Shown here in pieces: positions 8,329 through 16,417 of a DNA stretch of 64,000 nucleotides. Each line of letters begins with the position of its first letter. The first letter of the stretch is position 1. This DNA comes from JBBQNJ01 sp038329845 (GTDB lineage Bacteria; Planctomycetota; Phycisphaerae; Tepidisphaerales; Tepidisphaeraceae), in NCBI GenBank assembly GCA_038329845.1, contig JBBQNJ010000007.1, forward strand, positions 1-64,000, in the 5' to 3' direction. Position numbers and translations under genes: made by a program. Below the pieces are notes generated by a model. The model was given only the letters and a program-made list of their open reading frames with translations, was not told the origin of the DNA and made no database searches.

Positions 8329-9606
8329 TTACTGCTTGACCTCCGTCCAAAGTTTGTTCTCGACGGTCTGGAAGCCGTTGAAGCTGCGATTGACTTCTTC
8401 AAGCAGTTTCTGAATTTTCGCCTCGTCGGTCTCGGGGTCCTCCAGCGCGTCGCGCAGCGATCCGGCGGCGGTGGAGAGCGCGCCGGCACCCTCGGCGAAC
8501 TGGCGGGCGGCGTCGTATAGGTTCAGATTCGCCATCTCATTCGGCTGCGGCTTGTACAACAGCCGCCAGGGGCTGTGGCGAACCGATACGCTGGTCGCTT
8601 CAAGGTTATCGGCGGTCTTTTTCAGCGACGCGATCATCCCTTCCAACTTGGTGCGATTTGAGACGATCAGGCCGCGGGCTGCGCCGGTCAGGTCCTTGGC
8701 ATTCGCCAACGCGGCCTTCAGATCGGCGGTGGAGCCGCGAATGTCGCCGACAGCCTTGTCGGCCGACTGGAGAATGCGGTCCACCTGGTCGAGCAAACCG
8801 GGCAGCTTCTGATTGGCCTTGCCCGTGATGGAATTGAGGTTCGCCACCGTTCCGCGGAAGTCGGTCTTGATGTCGCCGGTCAGGTCGCGCACGTTGACTA
8901 ACGCTTCGGAGCCCCGCTCCATCGCGCCCCGGGCCGAACTCGCCACGGCGTCGTATTTCTCGATCGCCGGATCCACCTTGGATCGAATGTGCCCGACGGT
9001 ATCGGTTGTCGTCTGGGCGGTGGTCTTGAACGCATCGATGGTCTGGTTGACGCGCGGCAGCGTCGTCTGGCGGAAATCATCGATCGCGCCATTGATGCGC
9101 GGAACGGTCTGTTCTCGCAGGTCGGTGAGCGTGCCACCGAGGTTGCTGGTGAGGCTGCTGAAGTAGCTTGGCTCGCCCTTGAAGGTGCCACCATCCCGGA
9201 CTGCTTCGCCGGTACCCAGGGAGTTGAAGATTACCCAGGAGGTTCCGGTGAGCGTCCCGCCGATCCGCACGTTCAGGTCCGTCTTGCGAAGCTCATACTT
9301 CGCGGGCATCGACACCACCACCTCGACGCGCGGCAGCGGAAGCCCCGGCTGCGACGCCGCCGCCGTGGACTCGGTCACCAGGTTGATTTCCTTGACCTCC
9401 CCGACGCGGAATCCCCCCACCCGCCCCTGCTCCCCCACGCGCCGCCCCCCCACAGCGGCAGGCAGGACGAAGACCACGCGATAGGTGTTTTCGGCGGCGA
9501 ACCACCCCTTGGCCCCGGTGATGGCGAAGATCACGCCCAGGATCAGCCCGATCGTCACCAGGATGTAGATGCCCGCTTTCAGCTCGTTACGTTGTTTTTC
9601 GGCCAT
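8329..9606 (-). CDS. mlaD: MlaD-family MCE-domain protein of a lipid ABC transporter
   Basis: The 425-residue product has an N-terminal membrane helix (about 13-30), then an MCE domain with the VGEVKEINL segment typical of the family (about 35-130). The long C-terminal part is rich in Ala/Leu/Asp and likely forms coiled coil or amphipathic helix. MCE proteins form periplasmic hexamers that shuttle phospholipids between inner and outer membranes. The gene lies 31 nt after mlaF and is last in the mlaE-mlaF-mlaD run. The C-terminal extension is much longer than in E. coli MlaD (about 183 residues) and resembles Mce/PqiB-like needle or tunnel-forming proteins. Confidence 0.87.
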   Translation of the reverse strand: MAEKQRNELKAGIYILVTIGLILGVIFAITGAKGWFAAENTYRVVFVLPAAVGGRRVGEQGRVGGFRVGEVKEINLVTESTAAASQPGLPLPRVEVVVSMPAKYELRKTDLNVRIGGTLTGTSWVIFNSLGTGEAVRDGGTFKGEPSYFSSLTSNLGGTLTDLREQTVPRINGAIDDFRQTTLPRVNQTIDAFKTTAQTTTDTVGHIRSKVDPAIEKYDAVASSARGAMERGSEALVNVRDLTGDIKTDFRGTVANLNSITGKANQKLPGLLDQVDRILQSADKAVGDIRGSTADLKAALANAKDLTGAARGLIVSNRTKLEGMIASLKKTADNLEATSVSVRHSPWRLLYKPQPNEMANLNLYDAARQFAEGAGALSTAAGSLRDALEDPETDEAKIQKLLEEVNRSFNGFQTVENKLWTEVKQ

Positions 9607-9637
9607 GGGAATCGGCTGCTCCGCAATCGCGTTACGG

Positions 9638-10444
9638 TTATTTGGCGTCCTGCCCGAGCAGGTCGGTTTCGTACTGCCCGCTGCGCCGCCGGTCGGTGAG
9701 CGGGCCTTCGGTCAGTCCGTCGATGAACTGGCGCACCAGTGGATCGCGCGACTTTCGCATCTCCTCAGGCGTGCCGGACACAACGAACTTGCCCCCGTCC
9801 AGCAGCACCATGCGCTGGGCGATATGAAACGCTGAATCCATCTCGTGGGTCACCACCACGCTGGTCACGCCCAGCTTCTTGTTCAAGTCATTGATCAACT
9901 GGTCGATCTCGGCGCTGGTCACCGGGTCAAGCCCCGCCGACGGCTCGTCGTAAAACAATATCTGCGGGTCCAGCGACAACGCCCGCGCCAGACCGGCCCG
10001 CTTTTTCATCCCGCCCGACAATTCCGAGGGCATTTTCTCGGCGTGTTCGCGCAACCCCACCAGTTCGAGCTTGATCTTGACCATGATCTCGATGGTTTCC
10101 TCGGCCAGGTCGGTATGCTCGCGCAGAGGAAGCGCCACGTTCTCGGCCACGCTCATCGAGTTGTACAGCGCCCCGCTCTGGAACAGCACCCCGATCGAGC
10201 GGCGATACTCGTCCAGCTCGGCATCGCTCATTCGCGAGAGGCTCTTGCCCATCGCCATGATCTCCCCGCCGTCGGGCATGAGATTGCCGATCATCAGGCG
10301 CAGCAGCGTGCTTTTGCCCGAGCCGCTCCCGCCCAGGATCACCAGGTTTTCGCCGCGGTTTACGTCCAGGCAGATCTCGTCGAGTACGGTCTTGGACCCG
10401 AACCGCTTGGTGACGTTGCGAACTTGAATCTCGATCTCATCCAT
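9638..10444 (-). CDS. mlaF: lipid ABC transporter ATP-binding protein
   Basis: This 268-residue ABC ATPase has Walker A GGSGSGKST (38-46), signature LSGGM (142-146) and Walker B with FYDEPSAGLDP (164-174). It sits 16 nt downstream of the mlaE-type permease and upstream of the MCE gene, which identifies it as the MlaF-type ATPase energising phospholipid transport across the periplasm. The C-terminal tail after residue 240 is polar and variable. Confidence 0.9.
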   Translation of the reverse strand: MDEIEIQVRNVTKRFGSKTVLDEICLDVNRGENLVILGGSGSGKSTLLRLMIGNLMPDGGEIMAMGKSLSRMSDAELDEYRRSIGVLFQSGALYNSMSVAENVALPLREHTDLAEETIEIMVKIKLELVGLREHAEKMPSELSGGMKKRAGLARALSLDPQILFYDEPSAGLDPVTSAEIDQLINDLNKKLGVTSVVVTHEMDSAFHIAQRMVLLDGGKFVVSGTPEEMRKSRDPLVRQFIDGLTEGPLTDRRRSGQYETDLLGQDAK

Positions 10445-10460
10445 GATCGCACCGGCTGCT

Positions 10461-11276
10461 TCACCATCCCAAAGCGTAAAACGTCGAGGTGAACAGCAGG
10501 TCCACCGTGATCAAGGCCACGATGGTGTAGACGACCGTGCGCGTCGTGGCCACACCGACCCCCTGCGCCCCGCCGGTCACGCGCAGGCCCAAATAGCACG
10601 CCATGCCGCTGATCAATGCGCCGAACACCCCCGCCTTGGTCAACCCGGTGATGAAATCCTGCATCTCGAGGATCGTATTGAACGTGTGGGTGAAATACTG
10701 GGACGTGGTGATCCCCAGCAGACCCACCGCAACCAGCCATCCGCCGGCGATCCCCATCACGTCGCCGGTGACGGCCACGCAGATCATCATCACCGTCGTG
10801 GCGACGACACGCGGCAGGACCAGGAACCGCACGGGATTGATCGCCGCGGCCTGCATCGCCTCGATCTCCTCGGAGACGACCATGGTGCCCAGTTCGGCGG
10901 CGATCGAAGCCCCGGCGAACCCGGTCAGCACCACGGCGCTGACCAGCGGACCCAGCTCGCGGAAGACCGCGACCGAGATGATATCAGCCACCCGATCCAG
11001 GGCCCCGAAGTCCTTCAGCACCGGTGCCATTTGCAGCGAGAGGATCGATCCGATGCACAGCAACACCAAGCTGACGATCGGGACGCTGCGCACCCCCACG
11101 CGCACCATCTGGGCCCAGACGTTGTGCCACCCCAGCCGCCGGCTGCGGCGGTGGACCAGCGCCCGCGGCGCCTGCGCCAGCGAATCGCCCAGCAGCAGCC
11201 CGATGCCGCCGATGAACTCCAACACCGCGATGACGGCGTTGCTGACGATCGCAATGGGGCGTAGCAGGAGGTTCAT
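10461..11276 (-). CDS. mlaE: lipid ABC transporter permease
   Basis: This 271-residue membrane protein has about five or six hydrophobic segments and the MlaE signature RELGPLVSAVVLTGFAG followed by an EL-M-SEEIEAM stretch. MlaE/YrbE permeases form the inner-membrane core that contacts the MCE ring and the MlaF ATPase. Its start ATG at 11276 lies 64 nt downstream of the STAS gene stop, so co-transcription is likely. Confidence 0.9.
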   Translation of the reverse strand: MNLLLRPIAIVSNAVIAVLEFIGGIGLLLGDSLAQAPRALVHRRSRRLGWHNVWAQMVRVGVRSVPIVSLVLLCIGSILSLQMAPVLKDFGALDRVADIISVAVFRELGPLVSAVVLTGFAGASIAAELGTMVVSEEIEAMQAAAINPVRFLVLPRVVATTVMMICVAVTGDVMGIAGGWLVAVGLLGITTSQYFTHTFNTILEMQDFITGLTKAGVFGALISGMACYLGLRVTGGAQGVGVATTRTVVYTIVALITVDLLFTSTFYALGW

Positions 11277-11340
11277 GTCAAGTCAGCGCCGATGGCGCAC
11301 CGGGCCGTACCGCTGCGTCGGCGACGCCGCGGCCAGGCGG

Positions 11341-11694
11341 TCACTTGATTTCCTTTTCGTCCTCGACGACGACAAAAATCGAGTCCAGCCGGGCGATCTC
11401 CAGCAGCCCCTTGACGCGCGGCTGAAGATGGGTGAGGTAGATTTTCCCGTCGTATTTGCGCATTCGCTGAAGCGCCTCGATCAGCACCGCGATGGCGCTG
11501 GAGTCCATGAACGGCACCTGCTCGAGGTCGAGAATCAGTTTCTTGGGCTGGCCGCTGAGCAGCACGTCGAGCAGCGCCTGGCGCAGCTCCGGGCTGTTGT
11601 GCAGGTCGATCTCGCCGTCGACCGCGGCCCGCACCACCTCACCATCCTGGCAGGCCTTGGGGATCAGCGGGGTTGCGGCGTTGAGTTCGCGCAT
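11341..11694 (-). CDS. STAS-domain protein (MlaB-like or anti-sigma-factor antagonist)
   Basis: ATG at 11694 gives 117 residues of a single STAS domain, with the loop FMDSSAIAVL (62-71) holding the Ser65/Ser66 that is phosphorylated in SpoIIAA/RsbV-type antagonists. An alternative upstream start at 11736 adds 14 residues without visible family features. In E. coli the STAS protein MlaB binds the MlaF ATPase and is needed for transport. Here the gene lies directly between an RsbW-type kinase gene and mlaE, so either an MlaB role or a partner-switch role, or both, is possible. Confidence 0.8.
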   Translation of the reverse strand: MRELNAATPLIPKACQDGEVVRAAVDGEIDLHNSPELRQALLDVLLSGQPKKLILDLEQVPFMDSSAIAVLIEALQRMRKYDGKIYLTHLQPRVKGLLEIARLDSIFVVVEDEKEIK

Positions 11695-11784
11695 GATTGA
11701 ATGGTTGAGGATTCTACCGCTCGACACGTCGATCATACTAGAGTCAATCTCGTCGGGCCGCCGCCGCGCCTTGGGAGCCTTCGA

Positions 11785-12273
11785 CTATTCACTGCGGCGA
11801 TCGCATTCATCACCTGCGCGCCCTTTTTGGAGCGTCAACTCCATTCCCACCGCCCGAGGCGCGTATCGTACCTGGTCCATCATCTTGCCCATGCATAGCA
11901 ACCCCAGCCCGCCCGGTGAGTCGGGATGCAAGTTCTCCGAAGGTGCCGGCGGCGGGCGAACCCCGCTGCCCCAGTCCCGGATTCGAACGTGCATCGCCGA
12001 ACCATCGCTCGACATCCGTGCTTCGATCTCGATGGGGCGGTTGACCGCCCCGGCGTAAGCATGACGCATAATATTCGTCAGGGCCTCGTTGACGCACAGG
12101 CCGATCTCCCCCGCGGCGCCCGATCCGAAGCCATGCTCGCAGGCAAACGCCTCGAGGCGCTTTCGCGCGCCGGCGAGATTAGCCGGGTCCGACGCGATCT
12201 TCAACGCGATCCGCCGACTCGCTATCCCCGACGCCGAGGACCGGCGCGAAGTTGTCGTTCGTCGCACGGACAT
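11785..12273 (-). CDS. RsbW/SpoIIAB-type serine kinase (GHKL ATPase)
   Basis: From ATG 12273 the product is 162 residues with the GHKL boxes: N box NEALTNIMRHAY, G1 box around DWGSGV and G2 box around PGGLGLLCMG. It lacks a histidine-kinase dimerisation domain, as do anti-sigma kinases, which bind a sigma factor or other partner and phosphorylate a STAS antagonist. The STAS gene is next, about 90 nt downstream. An upstream Arg-rich extension is in frame but is low-complexity and overlaps the HEAT-repeat gene, so I excluded it. Confidence 0.82.
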   Translation of the reverse strand: MSVRRTTTSRRSSASGIASRRIALKIASDPANLAGARKRLEAFACEHGFGSGAAGEIGLCVNEALTNIMRHAYAGAVNRPIEIEARMSSDGSAMHVRIRDWGSGVRPPPAPSENLHPDSPGGLGLLCMGKMMDQVRYAPRAVGMELTLQKGRAGDECDRRSE

Positions 12274-12280
12274 GCGCCCT

Positions 12281-12694
12281 TTATCGGCCCGCGGCTGACT
12301 CCGCCAATTGCGTCGCCGCGGTCGTCGTCGCGGGCGCCTCGCCCGCCCATCGCTTCCACCGTCCCACCGCCTCACGACGCTGGTCGATGCCGTGAAAATA
12401 AACGTACCCCAGCGTCTGCCCGGTTAAACGGCCCAGGGCCTCGATCGCGTAAAACCGTACCGCCGGATCGTCGGATTCCAACTGCTTGATCAGCGGCGGG
12501 ATTTTCGCCCGATCGCCACTGGCGACCGCCTGCTTGATCGCGCGGATTTTCACGTCCGGATCAGGATCGGCGATGCGCAGCGGCCCGCGCGGTGCCGTGC
12601 AGCAAAACGCTCCGGCCATCACCGCCGGCGCCAACGCGCCCAGAAGCGATTTTTGCCTCGTCGATCCGATATCGCCTCCCGAACGCAGGGCCAT
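12281..12694 (-). CDS. small exported HEAT-repeat protein
   Basis: ATG at 12694 gives 137 residues. A hydrophobic segment (about 12-28) ending near Ala-Phe-Cys-Cys looks like an export signal, and the double Cys could allow lipidation, although the lipobox is not canonical. Residues 40-95 form one or two HEAT-like helical repeats, including a DPAVRFYAIEALGRL helix. The stop is 8 nt before the RsbW-type gene, so the two are in one operon. The function is unknown. Confidence 0.6.
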   Translation of the reverse strand: MALRSGGDIGSTRQKSLLGALAPAVMAGAFCCTAPRGPLRIADPDPDVKIRAIKQAVASGDRAKIPPLIKQLESDDPAVRFYAIEALGRLTGQTLGYVYFHGIDQRREAVGRWKRWAGEAPATTTAATQLAESAAGR

Positions 12695-12765
12695 CAGGTC
12701 CGCCCAAACCACAACATCGACTCCCCGCGGGCAATCGCTGTAATCATCGCCCTTTCCATGTGGCT

Positions 12766-13575
12766 CTACTCGCTGCCGGAGGGAAGCAGCCGTCCGGACT
12801 TCTCCAGCCGCGCGAAAATGCGCTTACGAAACCGCTGATACGGGCGGGTCGCCCAGCGATGAAACTCGATCAGCGCCCCGCGCCGATGCGACCGAGCCAT
12901 TTCGTCGGCCGTCATCTCATCGGGACGAAGCCGGCGTTTATGTTTGAGCAGATGATACCAATCGGCCTGTTGAAACCGGTAAGTCCACCAGCGCCACACC
13001 CACCCGGCCTGCCCGCCGCCGCTGTCCCAACTGATCTGAAAGTCGATGAGGTGCGGCCGGCCGTCGTCGCCCTGGAGGATGTTTTCGGGCTTGTTGGCGT
13101 CCACATAGGCCATGCCGCGGTCGTGCATTGCCTGGAACACCGCCGCCAGTTGCTCGAAAAAGCCATCGGGCACCGGATGGCGGCGAGACAAGGGCCGTCC
13201 CTCGGCGTAGTCGTGAACGAACCCGGTGCGGCCGTACCTTCCCAGAAATGCCGGGACGTTCGGCAGATCGGATAGCCGCTGATAGATGCGCGATTCCCTT
13301 CGGCATAGCCAGCGGCCGGCCCATTCCAGGGGAATGCCCGCGTAATCGGCGGTCCGGGCGACCTTCAGCACCACCCGCCGTCCGCTGCGATCGTGGCGAT
13401 AGAACCCCGTGGCGGCCCAGAAATCATGCTTGACAATGATTTCGCGGCGAAAAACCTGATCCCCCACCTGGATCGACTGGGGCAGTTCATCGCGCCCCAG
13501 CGCCCGCATCGCGTACGCGCCGCGAACGGGCCGGGAGACTCGAGATTTCGGTTCGTCCGGGACCATGGTTCTCAT
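12766..13575 (-). CDS. lipopolysaccharide-kinase (WaaP/Kdo kinase)-like protein
   Basis: With ATG at 13575 (13566 is also possible) the product is about 269 residues with a protein-kinase-like fold. It has VVLKVAR with the ATP-binding Lys, a catalytic loop YVDANKPENIL in place of the usual HRDxKxxN, and LIDFQIS in place of DFG. Together with the divergent glycosyltransferases this suggests phosphorylation of a cell-surface sugar, as by WaaP/InaA-type kinases. The N-terminal extension upstream of these starts would run into the divergent promoter region. Confidence 0.75.
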   Translation of the reverse strand: MRTMVPDEPKSRVSRPVRGAYAMRALGRDELPQSIQVGDQVFRREIIVKHDFWAATGFYRHDRSGRRVVLKVARTADYAGIPLEWAGRWLCRRESRIYQRLSDLPNVPAFLGRYGRTGFVHDYAEGRPLSRRHPVPDGFFEQLAAVFQAMHDRGMAYVDANKPENILQGDDGRPHLIDFQISWDSGGGQAGWVWRWWTYRFQQADWYHLLKHKRRLRPDEMTADEMARSHRRGALIEFHRWATRPYQRFRKRIFARLEKSGRLLPSGSE

Positions 13576-13681
13576 TATACGAACCGTCGGCGATTGGGCG
13601 AAAGCGACAATCCCGACTGCCGACGAGTGAGACATGCCCGCGCTTTCATTCTTTTTCTGCCGGGATATCTTTTCTTCACCC

Positions 13682-15472
13682 ATGGATGCCCCCAGACCGC
13701 CCGGTGAACTGCGTGATGAATCGGTGGCGGCGAGGTGGCTGGCGTTCGTCGATCGACATCGCTGGGGATTGCTGGCCTTGCTCGTGGGCTTCTATCTGGC
13801 GGGTTTTAACGGCCAGTGGCGCATCGAACCGGACAGCGCACTGTACCTGACGATCGGACGCAATCTCGCCCGCGGCGAGGGGTACGTCTATCACGGCCAG
13901 GTCAATCGCCTGGCCTATCCCGGCCTGCCGTTGCTGATCGCCGGATGCTTCAAACTGTTCGGCATCGATCGGATCGCGCCAGTGCTGGCGGCGATGCTGG
14001 CGATCGCGTTCGCCTGCCTGGGGCTGGTGTTTCGCCTGATCCGGCTTCACGCCGACCGCCCCACCGCCGTCATGGTCACCTTGGGCGTTGGGATCATGAC
14101 CCTGTTTCATCGCTGCGCGTTTCAGGTTCGCAACGACATGCCGTTTCTGCTGGGGGTGTTGCTGTTTCTATGCGGCTACGAGGCGATCCAACAAAGCCGG
14201 ATCAAGGCCGGGCATGTCTGGCGCTGGTGGGACATTGCCGCGATGATCGCGGGGCTGCTGATCGCCGTCGTGTTCCGCCCGGCGATGTATGCCTTCATCG
14301 GAGCCATCGGCATCGTGTTTTTCGCACGCCTTGTCCTGCGGCAATTCAACTGGCGTCGAATGCTGCTGGCGATGTTGCCAGTCGTGGCTTTGGCGGGGTT
14401 TTTCCTGCTCGACCCGCGGCTGGGCAACAGCGACCGGCGGTTGGGGGATTACGAAGCGCCCCTGCTGCACTCCTTGGCGCGCGATCCGGCGGGCGAGGCC
14501 TATCGCATCTTCGTGACCAACCTCACCGAGCTGCTCACCCCCTTGACGCCCGAGACGCTGTTCGGGACGGAATTGGGCTGGTGGGGATTGAATATCCTGT
14601 TCGGCATCGCCGCCCTGGCCGCGGGGGTGGCGACGATCCGGCGAAGAACCTTGTGGGGCGTTTGGGTGCTGGCCACGATCGCCATGATGCTCGTGGCACC
14701 TTCGGTCATTGACCGTTACCTGCTCCCGATCGTGCCGATCCTGTCGTACGGCTGGTGGCGATTCATGGCCTGGATCAGCCGCAGGCAACCGCGCCGCTGG
14801 GCATCGGCGGCGTTCTGGACGCTGCTAACGATCTCGACGATCCCGAACATGCTCAAACTCGGGGCGTTCACGCTCGACCAGCGCCGGCCACAGTTTCTCG
14901 CGGGTTATTCCGAGGGAAGCTGGACGGGCCTGGTGGCCCTGGGTCGGGCCATGTCGGGACTGATCCCGCCCGATGGGTGGGTCTTGTCGCCGTATAAGCG
15001 GGCGCGGGTACTGAGCTATCTGAGCGATCGACGAGTGGCCGAGCAGCTCGATCCCCCGGGCGCCGATGTGTCAATTGACCGGCTGTACGTCATCGAACCG
15101 GCGGATCAATCCCTGCAACAGTTGATGCGAAGGCTGGGAGTGCGTGCCGGGGCGGAACTGTTGTCGGTCGAGGTCCCCGCCCCGCCGGGCGGATGGTTCG
15201 GATACTCGGCCCGCCCACGGCGAGATCTTCCCCCGCAACGGTGGAGCTTGCACCGGGCGATCGCCGCCGAGGCCCCGGCGCCGGCCGCAACCGTGCAGGC
15301 GGGGTCGGTGGTGCCAATCGTGATCATGCCGGCGGCGCCAAGTGCGGCGGCGCCAGGGGCATCAAGTGCGGCGATGCCGGGGGCGCCAAGTGCGGCGGCG
15401 CCGCCCGTCGCGCCGATGCCGCCGACCGCGACCACTCGACCCGCCGGCACCGCCCGGGAGCGCCGACCGTGA
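13682..15472 (+). CDS. family 39-type membrane glycosyltransferase with Ala/Pro tail
   Basis: ATG at 13682 gives 596 residues. An earlier ATG at 13634 adds 16 residues. About ten hydrophobic segments follow a short cytoplasmic N-terminus. The first periplasmic loop has an Asp in EPDSALYLTIGRN, matching the catalytic DxD/DE-like region of GT39/ArnT-type enzymes, which use polyprenyl-phosphate sugars. The last 50 residues are a repetitive Ala/Pro/Ser tail encoded by repeated DNA. The stop overlaps the start of the next glycosyltransferase gene. Confidence 0.72.
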   Translation: MDAPRPPGELRDESVAARWLAFVDRHRWGLLALLVGFYLAGFNGQWRIEPDSALYLTIGRNLARGEGYVYHGQVNRLAYPGLPLLIAGCFKLFGIDRIAPVLAAMLAIAFACLGLVFRLIRLHADRPTAVMVTLGVGIMTLFHRCAFQVRNDMPFLLGVLLFLCGYEAIQQSRIKAGHVWRWWDIAAMIAGLLIAVVFRPAMYAFIGAIGIVFFARLVLRQFNWRRMLLAMLPVVALAGFFLLDPRLGNSDRRLGDYEAPLLHSLARDPAGEAYRIFVTNLTELLTPLTPETLFGTELGWWGLNILFGIAALAAGVATIRRRTLWGVWVLATIAMMLVAPSVIDRYLLPIVPILSYGWWRFMAWISRRQPRRWASAAFWTLLTISTIPNMLKLGAFTLDQRRPQFLAGYSEGSWTGLVALGRAMSGLIPPDGWVLSPYKRARVLSYLSDRRVAEQLDPPGADVSIDRLYVIEPADQSLQQLMRRLGVRAGAELLSVEVPAPPGGWFGYSARPRRDLPPQRWSLHRAIAAEAPAPAATVQAGSVVPIVIMPAAPSAAAPGASSAAMPGAPSAAAPPVAPMPPTATTRPAGTARERRP

Positions 15473-16248
15473 AAATCAGCATCGTCACCCCGTGCTTGAA
15501 TCCCGGTCGATTTCTCGCACCGGCCATGCGGTCGATTCTCGATCAGGCCGGGCCGTTTGACCTGGAATGGATCGTCATGGACGCCGGCAGCACCGATGGA
15601 ACGCTCGAACGCCTGCGGGCGCTGGACGATCCGCGGGTGATCCTTTCCAGCGGCCCGGATTCCGGGCAGGCACAGGCGATCAACAACGGTTTGGCGAAGG
15701 CGCGCGGCGACGTGCTGGCCTGGCTGAATGCCGATGATTGCTATGCCCCGGGGGCGCTCACTGAAGTCGTCGATATTTTCCAGCGCGAGCCGCGATCACG
15801 GTGGATCATCGGGCGATGCCGCATTATCGATGCCGCCGGACGCGAGATTCGCCGGCGGATCACCCGCTACAAGGAGCGCGGGCTGTTTCGGTTCACCCAT
15901 CGCCGCCTGCTGCGGGAAAACTTCATCTCCCAGCCCGCGGTTTTCTGGCGGCGCGAGCTATGGCAGCAAGCCGGGCCGCTGGATGAAGCGCTTGATTACA
16001 CGATGGACTATGACCTGTGGCTGCGGATGTCGCGGATCGTCCCGCCGCGACTTTGCGACCGCGTGCTGGCCGAGTTCCGATTGCACCCGACGAGCAAGAG
16101 CGGGCGTGTGCGTCGAGAACAGTTCGACGAGCAGTACCGTGTCGCGCGTCGCTACCTCGGCGACGATGTGGCCAGCCGCCTGATCCATCGGCTGAACGTC
16201 GAGAAAATCGTCTGGTCCTACCGTCTGATGCGATGCCTGGGCCGATGA
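15469..16248 (+). CDS. family 2 glycosyltransferase
   Basis: The start is GTG at 15469, overlapping the previous stop as GTGA, which implies translational coupling. The 259-residue GT-A enzyme begins with ISIVTPCLN (strand 1), continues with WIVMDAGSTDGT (nucleotide-sugar binding) and has WLNADD as the DxD-type metal site. It probably adds a sugar to a surface glycan, working with the membrane glycosyltransferase upstream. A longer in-frame extension upstream lies inside the previous gene and is not used. Confidence 0.85.
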   Translation: MKISIVTPCLNPGRFLAPAMRSILDQAGPFDLEWIVMDAGSTDGTLERLRALDDPRVILSSGPDSGQAQAINNGLAKARGDVLAWLNADDCYAPGALTEVVDIFQREPRSRWIIGRCRIIDAAGREIRRRITRYKERGLFRFTHRRLLRENFISQPAVFWRRELWQQAGPLDEALDYTMDYDLWLRMSRIVPPRLCDRVLAEFRLHPTSKSGRVRREQFDEQYRVARRYLGDDVASRLIHRLNVEKIVWSYRLMRCLGR

Positions 16249-16272
16249 AGCCCGCCCTCGGGGTGCGGGCTT
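16248..16272 (+). terminator. hairpin after the glycosyltransferase pair
   Basis: The perfect 8-bp stem AAGCCCGC (16248-16255) and GCGGGCTT (16265-16272) begins at the stop codon. No long T tract follows, so this is a weak or bidirectional terminator candidate. The remainder to 16417 shows nothing else. Confidence 0.5.
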
Positions 16273-16417
16273 CCAGCCTGCAGCTGGGGTTTGGCGGTTT
16301 CATAGTTAGCCGAGGGTCTTGATCCGGAAATCGTGGAGCTTGCCGGCGGCAAAGGCGGGCACGGTCCGCGAGGGAACCGGGCGCGACCTCGGAGGGGGAG
16401 GGGGGCAGGCGCGGGTC

